Assembly: GCA_036796755.1 (NCBI GenBank)
Contig: DAIRCJ010000071.1
Location: 1 to 7,093 of the forward strand
Source: CALKMS01 sp036796755
GTDB lineage: Bacteria; Actinomycetota; Aquicultoria; SKW223; CALKMS01
Direction of reading: 5' to 3'
DNA: 7,093 bases
Under the pieces are notes generated by a model, which was not told where the DNA came from, did no database searches, and worked only from the letters and a program-made list of their open reading frames with translations. The position numbers and the translations under genes were made by a program. Shown piece by piece: positions 1 through 5,420 of the stretch. Position 1 is the stretch's first letter. Each line of letters begins with the position of its first letter.

Positions 1-2
1 AT

Positions 3-671
3 GAGTTCCGGGGAGCCATCCCCACCCTGGCCAGAGCTCCCTCGGAGCACGGCTCGTTTGAAATCATCTTGAGCGAGCTAGACTGGCTTAAAGATAAGCT
101 CTCCCACAGGCCTTTCTCAATCAGCAAACCAGAATTTCTCGAAGACCACAAACTTTGGTGGGTACTTAACGGGCGGTATCTTTCCGAAATCATCCACCGT
201 TACGGTTTTTACACCCCTTGCCTCGGCTGCCATCTTTATTTTCACCTTCTCCGAGCCGAACTGGCTTTAAAAAAAGGGGTAAAGAAAATAATCTCAGGAG
301 AAAGAGAGCTGCATGCTGAAAAAGTCAAAATTAATCAAACCAGACTGGCTCTGGAAGCCTACAAAGAAGTCCTTCTCGGCGCTAACCTTGAGCTTGTTTT
401 CCCTCTGCAAAAAATCTCTGATAACCAGGAAATAGAAAACTTGCTGGGAAAAAAATGGCAAGAGGAAGCAAGCCAGTTAAGCTGTGCCTTTAAAGCTAAC
501 TACTGCTCAGTTGAAAACCAGCTTTTAATCCAGGAAGAAGATTTAAAACCTTATCTCGAAGAGTTCTTAATTCCGGTTGGAGAAATAATCCTGAAGGTTA
601 AACTGAACCAGAACGCTGACTACCCCCTGGAGGTTGAAAACTATCTAAGAAAGAAGTGGACTGGCCGTTGA
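3..671 (+). CDS. C-terminal part of a putative PP-loop (ATP-pyrophosphatase-like) protein, 5' end outside the window
   Basis: The frame is open from base 3 with no stop, so the gene starts left of the window; the TTG at 69 is only the first in-frame start-like codon here, and the 22 codons before it read like protein (RGAIPTLARAPSEHGSFEII). Visible features, numbered from that TTG, are a C-x2-C-H cluster (CLGCH, about 51-55), an ISGERE-x-H motif (about 75-82) followed by K-x-NQ, and an acidic C-terminus. The ISGERE-to-NQ stretch and the later PL-x-I-x-DN-x-EI-x2-LG run recall the C-terminal half of PP-loop nucleotide alpha-hydrolases (tRNA-thiolation or QueC-like enzymes). The diagnostic SGGxDS ATP loop would lie upstream and cannot be checked. 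It overlaps apgM by 4-16 nt, suggesting translational coupling. That it is a real gene is fairly sure; the family is tentative and no substrate can be named. Confidence 0.6.
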   Translation, partial: EFRGAIPTLARAPSEHGSFEIILSELDWLKDKLSHRPFSISKPEFLEDHKLWWVLNGRYLSEIIHRYGFYTPCLGCHLYFHLLRAELALKKGVKKIISGERELHAEKVKINQTRLALEAYKEVLLGANLELVFPLQKISDNQEIENLLGKKWQEEASQLSCAFKANYCSVENQLLIQEEDLKPYLEEFLIPVGEIILKVKLNQNADYPLEVENYLRKKWTGR

Positions 672-1984
672 AAGCTTTGATTATCCTCCTTGACGGGCTG
701 GCTGACCGTCAGGCTCCAGAGTTAAATAACCAAACTCCACTTCAGGCTGCTAAAACTCCTTTTCTTAACTCTCTGGCCAAAAAAGGAATTACCGGCTTGA
801 TGTTTACACTTTCTCCTGGACTGGCTCCCTCCACCGAACTGGCTCATTTTGTCCTTTTAGGCTACGAACTTGAGACTTTCCCTGGAAGAGGTTTGCTTGA
901 AGCTTGGGGCGAAGGTTATGAAGTAGCCAGCGATGAAGTGGTCATCAGGGGAAGTTTTGTTTCAGTCAAAGAAATTAACGGCAAATTCTGGATTAAAAAA
1001 AGAGTCCCCCATTTTAAGGAAGAGGAACTAAAAAAGCTCTCTTATTCTTTGAAACCTTACCAGAAAGAAGGAGTGAAAATTAAGTTTATTTACAACAGCC
1101 AGCGACAAGGACTTCTCTATCTCAAAGGCGAAGTCAGTCCCGAAATTACCGACTCCGATCCTTTCTTTGACCTTCCTGTTCTAAAGGTTCAGCCTTTAGC
1201 AAAAGCTCAAAATCTTCCTTTAGCTTTAAAAACAGCTAGGATAGTCAACCACTTTCTCATCAGCTCTTATCAAAAGCTTTCCGGTCATCCTCTTAATCAG
1301 AAAAAAAGCGAACCGCTGAATTTTATCGTTACTAAATGGGCATCCAGAGCTTCCTCTCCTCTGCCTTTTCTTCAAAAGTTTGGTTTAAAAGGAGCGATGG
1401 TTGCTTCCTCCAAAATGCTTAAAGGTCTGGCTCGCCTCATCGGATTGGATTACTACCAGGTGAAGAAGGAAAAAATTTCCACGGACCTGCTTTCAAAGCT
1501 ATTATTAACCTTAAGCAAGCTTGAGGAAGGATATGATTTCGCTTTTGTTCACACTAAAGCTCCAGATGAAGCCTCACACCTTAAAAAACCAGAAGAAAAA
1601 AAGAAAGTAATAGAAATTATGGACCAAGCTCTCTCCAGAAGCGGAATAGAAAAGTGGGCAAAAGATAATCTTTTAGTCATAACTTCTGATCATTCAACTG
1701 CTTCCCGGGGAAGCCTGATACACTCTGGTGAGCCAGTACCGATTATGTTTATTGGTAAAATGACTGGCGCTGACGGAGTAAAAAGTTTTGATGAGTTCAG
1801 CTGCTCCGCCGGCTTTCTGGGTCACCTTGAGGGGAAAAACCTGATGCCCCTGGTGCTTAATTATCTCGACAAAATTAATTATCAGGGAGCGAAACCTTTT
1901 CCAGACCAGAAAATCTGCCGTCCCAACTTGGAACTAATAAGGCCCTTAGATTTCAAAGAAGAAAATGACAACCAGGAAAATTAA
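656..1984 (+). CDS. apgM: Archaeal-type cofactor-independent phosphoglycerate mutase homologue (ApgM family), divergent active site
   Basis: Members of this alkaline-phosphatase-superfamily group interconvert 3- and 2-phosphoglycerate in glycolysis/gluconeogenesis using two metal ions. At 442 residues it is a little longer than the usual roughly 400. Visible: metal-ligand Asp13 in LLDGLADR, the TPLQAAKTPFLNSLAKKGITG segment (27-47), GRGLLEA (77-83), and the second metal set D304/H308 (KAPDEASH), D345/H346 (SDHS) and H356 (HSGEPVP). The C-terminal FDE-x-SCSAGFLGHLEG block (378-393) is also family-like. Oddities: the nucleophile position in the usual GSD-A motif reads STE (Thr60), and the usual DRRAGR motif after the GRG block is replaced by KKRVPH. 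Mutase activity is therefore likely but not certain; a related phosphatase/phosphomutase role is possible. The GTG at 656 overlaps the upstream gene by 16 nt. TTG at 668 overlaps its TGA stop (TTGA) and gives a more family-like start, MKALIILLDG; neither has a clear ribosome site. Confidence 0.82.
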   Translation: MDWPLKALIILLDGLADRQAPELNNQTPLQAAKTPFLNSLAKKGITGLMFTLSPGLAPSTELAHFVLLGYELETFPGRGLLEAWGEGYEVASDEVVIRGSFVSVKEINGKFWIKKRVPHFKEEELKKLSYSLKPYQKEGVKIKFIYNSQRQGLLYLKGEVSPEITDSDPFFDLPVLKVQPLAKAQNLPLALKTARIVNHFLISSYQKLSGHPLNQKKSEPLNFIVTKWASRASSPLPFLQKFGLKGAMVASSKMLKGLARLIGLDYYQVKKEKISTDLLSKLLLTLSKLEEGYDFAFVHTKAPDEASHLKKPEEKKKVIEIMDQALSRSGIEKWAKDNLLVITSDHSTASRGSLIHSGEPVPIMFIGKMTGADGVKSFDEFSCSAGFLGHLEGKNLMPLVLNYLDKINYQGAKPFPDQKICRPNLELIRPLDFKEENDNQEN

Positions 1985-2000
1985 AGTTAAAATTGAATCT

Positions 2001-2498
2001 ATGGATCGGCTCTGGGCGCCCTGGCGAAACGCTTACATCCTGCAGGCTCAAAAAAACGAAAACCGCTGTATTTTTTGCGAACTGCCCGAAGAAAATGAAG
2101 ACGAAAAAAATTTTATTGTCCGACGGGGAAAAACTGCCTTTGTTATCTTAAATATTTTTCCTTACAATAACGGCCATTTAATGGTTGCCCCTTACCGCCA
2201 CATCGCCAGAATTTCTTCCTTAAAAAAAGAAGAAAGCCTGGAAATGATGGAACTTTTGGCCCAGGCAGAAGCAACTTTGAGGAAAACAATGAAGGCAGAA
2301 AACTTCAACCTGGGAATGAATTTAGGTCGGGTGGCCGGAGCAGGTTTTGATGCTCACCTTCACTTTCACCTGGTTCCCCGCTGGAACGGTGATACTAATT
2401 TTATGCCGGTTATAAGCAACACCAAAGTAATCTCTCAGTCCCTGAAAGAGGTTTACAAACTTCTTTCCGCTAACTGGGCAAAAAAGGCTAAAGATTAA
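2001..2498 (+). CDS. HIT-family (histidine triad) nucleotide hydrolase/phosphorylase, Ap4A phosphorylase-like
   Basis: HIT proteins cleave nucleotide phosphoanhydride or phosphoramidate bonds, for example in dinucleoside polyphosphates, in the cytosol. Numbered from ATG 2001 (165 aa), it has a C-x2-C pair (CIFC, 23-26) and a PYRHIA histidine (67) that usually bind structural zinc. The catalytic triad is H-x-H-x-H at 119-123 (AHLHFHLVPRW), followed by NGDTNFMPV. That tail resembles the mycobacterial Ap4A phosphorylase type more than small HINT proteins. The family typically starts close to an LWAPWR motif; ATG 2001 gives MDRLWAPWR. An earlier in-frame ATG at 1965 would add 12 basic residues and overlap the apgM end by 20 nt; it has only a weak purine tract upstream, so the start is open. 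The gene is co-oriented with and touches apgM. The phosphorylase-versus-hydrolase choice is inference. Confidence 0.9.
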   Translation: MDRLWAPWRNAYILQAQKNENRCIFCELPEENEDEKNFIVRRGKTAFVILNIFPYNNGHLMVAPYRHIARISSLKKEESLEMMELLAQAEATLRKTMKAENFNLGMNLGRVAGAGFDAHLHFHLVPRWNGDTNFMPVISNTKVISQSLKEVYKLLSANWAKKAKD

Positions 2499-2533
2499 AA
2501 ATAAAAAAGGAAAAGTTAAGCCAGCTGCTTTTT
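2499..2533. terminator. Possible bidirectional terminator between the converging HIT and aroF genes
   Basis: The stop codons of the two converging genes are only 17 nt apart. A short stem, AAGC (2518-2521) with GCTT (2527-2530) and a 5-nt loop, spans the aroF stop codon. Read on the plus strand it runs into TTTTT (2529-2533). Read on the minus strand it is followed by a T-rich tail, the complement of the A-rich 2499-2514 stretch. The stem is short, so this is a weak call; both transcripts could run into each other and form overlapping 3' ends. Confidence 0.33.
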
Positions 2534-3292
2534 CAAAGTTTTAGCTATTTTTCTAACCTCAGCCACTAAAACTTCAAACTCTTTCAAATCCAGTGACTGC
2601 GCTCCGTCGCACAATGCTCGCCGGGGATCGGGGTGGACTTCGACCATCAGGCCGTCAGCTCCGACCGCTACCGCCGCACGGGCCAAGGGAATAATAAAAT
2701 CGGAATGACCCGTTCCGTGGCTGACATCAACAATAATCGGAAGTTTACTGAGTTTTTTAACCACAGGGACTGCATTTAAGTCCAGAGTAAACCGGGTTGC
2801 TCGCTCAAAAGTCCTTATCCCTCTCTCGCAAAGAACAACCCTGGGATTGCCAGCTGAAGTGATGTACTCGCTGGCCAAAAGCCACTCCTCAATGGTGGCT
2901 GAAAATCCCCTTTTCAAAAGGACAGGCCGATGATTTCCTGCCGTTGCCTTCCCTACTTTTTTCAAAAGAGAGTAGTTATCCATATTGCGAGCGCCAATTT
3001 GAATAACATCCGCATACTGAAGAATTAACTCAAGATACTCAGTGTCTATAAGCTCGGTAACAATTTTCAAGCCAAACTTTTTCTTAACTTCATTCAAGAG
3101 CTTCAGCCCTTCTTCTTCCAGACCCTGAAAAGAGTAAGGGGAAGTTCGCGGTTTAAAAGCTCCCCCTCGGAAAAAAGTCAGGCCCTGTTTCTTAATTGCC
3201 TCCCCGGTTTTTAAAAGCTGTTGAAGATTCTCCACCGCACAGGGGCCCGCAATAATAACGAACTGGCTTTCCGGAAAAAAATTACTTTTCAA
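2516..3292 (-). CDS. aroF: 3-deoxy-7-phosphoheptulonate (DAHP) synthase, short core type (I-beta/KDO8PS-like)
   Basis: Condenses phosphoenolpyruvate with erythrose 4-phosphate, the first step of the shikimate pathway. At 258 aa it is essentially the bare TIM barrel: it lacks the N-terminal ferredoxin-like regulatory domain of Thermotoga-type enzymes and the fused chorismate mutase of Bacillus-type ones. Visible motifs in order: AGPCAVE (15-21, metal Cys18), RGGAFKPRTSPYSFQG (42-57), LLKRG (125-129), CERGIRTFE (155-163), DVSHGTGH (189-196, metal His192), VEVHPDP (217-223, Glu218), ALCDGAQSL (226-234, Asp229). All expected metal ligands are present, so it should be active. It starts with TTG, 8 nt after GGTGAT, and overlaps the 3' end of aroQ by 11 nt, implying coupled translation. 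Feedback control, if any, would have to come through the partner chorismate mutase (inference). Confidence 0.95.
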   Translation of the reverse strand: MKSNFFPESQFVIIAGPCAVENLQQLLKTGEAIKKQGLTFFRGGAFKPRTSPYSFQGLEEEGLKLLNEVKKKFGLKIVTELIDTEYLELILQYADVIQIGARNMDNYSLLKKVGKATAGNHRPVLLKRGFSATIEEWLLASEYITSAGNPRVVLCERGIRTFERATRFTLDLNAVPVVKKLSKLPIIVDVSHGTGHSDFIIPLARAAVAVGADGLMVEVHPDPRRALCDGAQSLDLKEFEVLVAEVRKIAKTLKKQLA

Positions 3293-3554
3293 TTTCTTTC
3301 ATCACCCGGAGGATTTCTTCATAAATATCACGAACGTCATCGTTATAAAGAGGACCGTGATTTACGGAAAAAAGATGATTAAAAATTTCTTCCTCTCTTT
3401 TAGGGTCATAAACCGATAAACCCGCCCTCTCTTTCAGGCTTCGGATAGCCAGAACAATTTTAGCTCGCTCGTTTAAAGATTTGACTATCTGTTCGTCTAT
3501 AAGATCAATCTCCTTTCTTAACTTCTCCATCTTCTTTTCCAGCTCTTTTTCCAT
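3282..3554 (-). CDS. aroQ: Chorismate mutase, AroQ class, stand-alone
   Basis: Converts chorismate to prephenate, the first committed step to phenylalanine and tyrosine. The 90-residue, all-helical length is that of a single AroQ domain. Comparing with the E. coli P-protein mutase domain, the key residues are in register: Arg13 (LRKEIDLID), Arg30 (LNERAKIV), Lys41 (SLKERAG), Asp50, Arg53 and Glu54 (YDPKREEEI). There is no signal peptide, so it is cytosolic. It lies directly upstream of and overlaps the DAHP synthase gene, in the same order as the domains of the fused chorismate mutase-DAHP synthases of Bacillus. Such pairs commonly work as a complex in which prephenate or chorismate-site ligands restrain the synthase; whether that holds here is inference. 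ATG start with AAGGGGGT just upstream. Confidence 0.93.
   Translation of the reverse strand: MEKELEKKMEKLRKEIDLIDEQIVKSLNERAKIVLAIRSLKERAGLSVYDPKREEEIFNHLFSVNHGPLYNDDVRDIYEEILRVMKEIEK
3301..3306 (-). promoter_or_regulatory. Ribosome binding site GGTGAT that sets the TTG start of aroF
   Basis: On the minus strand GGTGAT lies 8 nt before the TTG at 3292, inside the last codons of aroQ. It matches the GGTGAT part of the general bacterial anti-Shine-Dalgarno complement. With no ATG or GTG between the aroQ stop region and the AGPCAVE motif, it supports the TTG as the start. Confidence 0.6.
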
Positions 3555-3558
3555 ATTT

Positions 3559-3566
3559 ACCCCCTT
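3559..3566 (-). promoter_or_regulatory. Ribosome binding site of aroQ (AAGGGGGT)
   Basis: On the minus strand AAGGGGGT, one mismatch from AAGGAGGT, lies 4 nt before the ATG of aroQ. The short spacing matches that of the guaB3 ribosome site in this window. Confidence 0.6.
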
Positions 3567-3575
3567 AATGAAGTT

Positions 3576-3613
3576 AAAAAAATCCTTTTCTCAAAAGTTA
3601 CAAAGCCATTTGT
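3576..3613 (-). terminator. AT-rich terminator-like hairpins after guaA
   Basis: Downstream of the guaA stop on the minus strand come two hairpins. The first has arms ACAAA/TTTGT (3600-3604 and 3609-3613) with a 4-nt loop. The second is CTTTT/AAAAG (3585-3589 and 3593-3597) with a 3-nt loop, followed after two bases by TTTTTTT (3582-3576). The layout is that of an intrinsic terminator, but the stems contain almost no GC, so it may be leaky and allow read-through into aroQ-aroF. Confidence 0.4.
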
Positions 3614-3625
3614 TAAAAGAAGTTT

Positions 3626-5173
3626 TCACTCCCATTCAATCGTGGCCGGCGGTTTAGAACTTATATCGTAAACCACCCTGTTTACTCCTTTGACCTCGTT
3701 AATTATCCGATTGGAAATTTTAGCCAGCAAATCGTGAGGAAGACGAACCCAGTCAGCCGTCATTGCGTCTTCGCTGGTTACAGCCCTTACTACTATTGGG
3801 TAAGCGTAAGTCCTTTGGTCGCCCATAACCCCAACGGTTCTTATTTCCGGCAGAACAGCAAAAGCCTGCCAGATTTTCCGATACAAACCTGCTTTCTTTA
3901 TTTCCTCAACCACAATGGCGTCGGCCTGACGGAGAATTTCCAGTTTTTCCCTGGTTACCTCGCCAATTATCCGAATAGCCAAGCCGGGACCGGGAAAAGG
4001 ATGGCGCCAGACAATCTCTTCGGTCAGCCCCAGTTCTTCGCCAACTGCTCTGACCTCGTCTTTAAAAAGCATCCTCAAAGGTTCAACCACCTCTTTAAAT
4101 TCCATATCAGCCGGCAATCCCCCAACATTATGATGGGTTTTTATCTTAGCTGCTTCCCGGGTACCACTCTCAATAACATCGGGATAAAGAGTCCCCTGAA
4201 CTAAATAATCAACCTGACCAATTTTTCTGGCTTCTTCTTCGAAAACCCGAACGAACTCCTCACCTACAATCTTTCGCTTTTTCTCTGGGTCGGTAACTCC
4301 TTTTAGTCGGCTTAAAAATCTTTCTTCAGCGTTTACATAGCGCAGGTCAACCTGAAAATGTTTCTGGAAGGTCTCCACTACCTGTTCTGCTTCCCCGGCT
4401 CTCAACAAACCATGATTGACAAAAACGCAGGTTAAACGATCACCAATTGCCTTATGAACGAGAAGGGCAGCTACTGAAGAGTCAACTCCACCGGAAAGGG
4501 CGCAAAGCGCTCTTCCTTCGCCTACTTTCTCTCTTACCTCGCGAACCGCTTCTTCAATGATAGAAACTCTGGTCCAGTTGGGAGTACAATTAGCCGCTTT
4601 ATAAAGAAAATTCTTCAAAATATCCATTCCTGAGGGAGTGTGAAAAACTTCCGGATGAAACTGTACCCCATAAAGCTTCTTTTCTGGATTTTCCATTGCC
4701 GCAACCGGGCTGGCTTCGGTTTGAGCTACCGAAAGAAAACCCTCAGGTGGTTTAACTACCGCATCCCGATGGCTCATCCAGACCACCTGTTTGGCAGACA
4801 GTTCGGAAAACAAAACGGATTCAGCCACCACTTTCAGGCTGGTCTTGCCAAACTCGCTTTTTCCAGTTCGTTTGACTACTCCCCCAAGCTGGTGAGCCAA
4901 AAGCTGCATCCCATAGCAGATGCCTAAAACCGGTATACCAAGTTTTAATAATTCAGGGTCGCTTTGGTAAGCATTGGGGGCGTAAACGCTCGTCGGGCCA
5001 CCCGAAAAAATTATGGCTTTGGGGTTTCTTTCTTTTATCTCCTCTGGGGTTATAGTATAGGGAACAATTTCTGAATAAACCTTACATTCCCTTACCCGTC
5101 GAGCAATTAGCTGAGCATACTGGGCTCCAAAATCGAGAATCAAAACCTTATCAAAGCTTTTTTTCTCGTCCAT
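3626..5173 (-). CDS. guaA: GMP synthase (glutamine-hydrolysing)
   Basis: Aminates XMP to GMP using ATP and glutamine, the last step of de novo GMP synthesis. From ATG 5173 it has 515 aa, the normal length for the two-domain enzyme. The N-terminal class I glutamine amidotransferase carries GICYGMQ (84-90, nucleophile Cys86) and GVQFHPEV (169-176, His173/Glu175). The ATP-pyrophosphatase domain has the P-loop LSGGVDSS (226-233). The C-terminal dimerisation domain includes HPFPGPGLAIRI and ends in the family-typical KPPATIEWE. All catalytic residues are present. An in-frame TTG at 5188 would add five residues, but it lies inside the predicted -10 region, has no ribosome site, and the family needs no such extension. 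ATG 5173 is preferred and would be translated from a leaderless mRNA. It follows guaB3 on the same strand, so IMP-to-GMP steps are together. Confidence 0.97.
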   Translation of the reverse strand: MDEKKSFDKVLILDFGAQYAQLIARRVRECKVYSEIVPYTITPEEIKERNPKAIIFSGGPTSVYAPNAYQSDPELLKLGIPVLGICYGMQLLAHQLGGVVKRTGKSEFGKTSLKVVAESVLFSELSAKQVVWMSHRDAVVKPPEGFLSVAQTEASPVAAMENPEKKLYGVQFHPEVFHTPSGMDILKNFLYKAANCTPNWTRVSIIEEAVREVREKVGEGRALCALSGGVDSSVAALLVHKAIGDRLTCVFVNHGLLRAGEAEQVVETFQKHFQVDLRYVNAEERFLSRLKGVTDPEKKRKIVGEEFVRVFEEEARKIGQVDYLVQGTLYPDVIESGTREAAKIKTHHNVGGLPADMEFKEVVEPLRMLFKDEVRAVGEELGLTEEIVWRHPFPGPGLAIRIIGEVTREKLEILRQADAIVVEEIKKAGLYRKIWQAFAVLPEIRTVGVMGDQRTYAYPIVVRAVTSEDAMTADWVRLPHDLLAKISNRIINEVKGVNRVVYDISSKPPATIEWE

Positions 5174-5179
5174 AAAAGG

Positions 5180-5208
5180 ATTATACAATCAACTAAAAAA
5201 ACTCTCCA
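5180..5208 (-). promoter_or_regulatory. Promoter of guaA predicting a leaderless transcript
   Basis: On the minus strand TGGAGA (5208-5203, 4/6 to TTGACA) is followed after exactly 17 nt by a perfect TATAAT (5185-5180). The next six bases are CCTTTT and then the guaA ATG, so the expected +1 falls on the A of the start codon. No Shine-Dalgarno sequence precedes the ATG, which is consistent. Leaderless genes are common in Actinobacteria. Confidence 0.6.
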
Positions 5209-5234
5209 TATTTTTTCCCTGAATGGCAAGTTCT

Positions 5235-5280
5235 GATTTGTAAATCGACCAGCTGGGACCCCCGGGGAAGAAGCGTCATT
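5235..5280. repeat. Cluster of four short palindromes between guaB3 and guaA
   Basis: Within 50 bp lie GATTT-gt-AAATC (5235-5246), CCAGCTGG (5249-5256), CCCCGGGG (5260-5267) and a perfect hairpin GAAGAA/TTCTTC with a 6-nt loop beginning at 5267 and running a few bases past 5280. The GC-rich centre stands out against AT-rich surroundings. The cluster sits about 30-80 bp upstream of the guaA -35. It could be an operator or a structured leader or attenuator on read-through RNA from guaB3. It matches no riboswitch I recognise. Confidence 0.35.
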
Positions 5281-5370
5281 CTTCTTTATAATGTAAAAAA
5301 TCTAACCATTCTAAAATGCTAAAATTGAAAGGTCGGCAATGGTTTTCCTAAAAAGTGAGAAGGTAAACCC

Positions 5371-5420
5371 AAAAAGCTTTAAGGGATTTAAAGGACAAAA
5401 ATCCAATGAAAAAAAATTTA
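5371..5420 (-). terminator. Terminator-like hairpins after guaB3
   Basis: On the minus strand a 4-bp stem AGCC-AGA-GGCT spans the end of guaB3 and its stop codon and runs into AAATTTTTTTT (T8 at 5416-5409). About 20 nt on, a perfect CTTTAA/TTAAAG stem with a 5-nt loop (5393-5377) is followed by TTTTT (5375-5371). Both are weak individually; together they suggest partial termination before the separate guaA promoter. Confidence 0.4.

Noticed and set aside
1..72. Short plus-strand frame beginning with ATG at base 1
   Set aside because: It ends after 23 codons and overlaps the better-supported frame that is open from base 3 into the PP-loop-like gene.
3734..4204. Plus-strand open frame of 156 codons
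   Set aside because: It lies wholly antisense to the strongly conserved guaA and its translation shows no family motif; a shadow frame.
4640..4927. Plus-strand open frame of 95 codons
   Set aside because: Antisense to the glutaminase domain of guaA; a shadow frame.
5174..5417. Purine-type riboswitch upstream of guaA
   Set aside because: The conserved junction and loop sequences of purine riboswitches are not present, and the predicted promoter starts transcription at the ATG.
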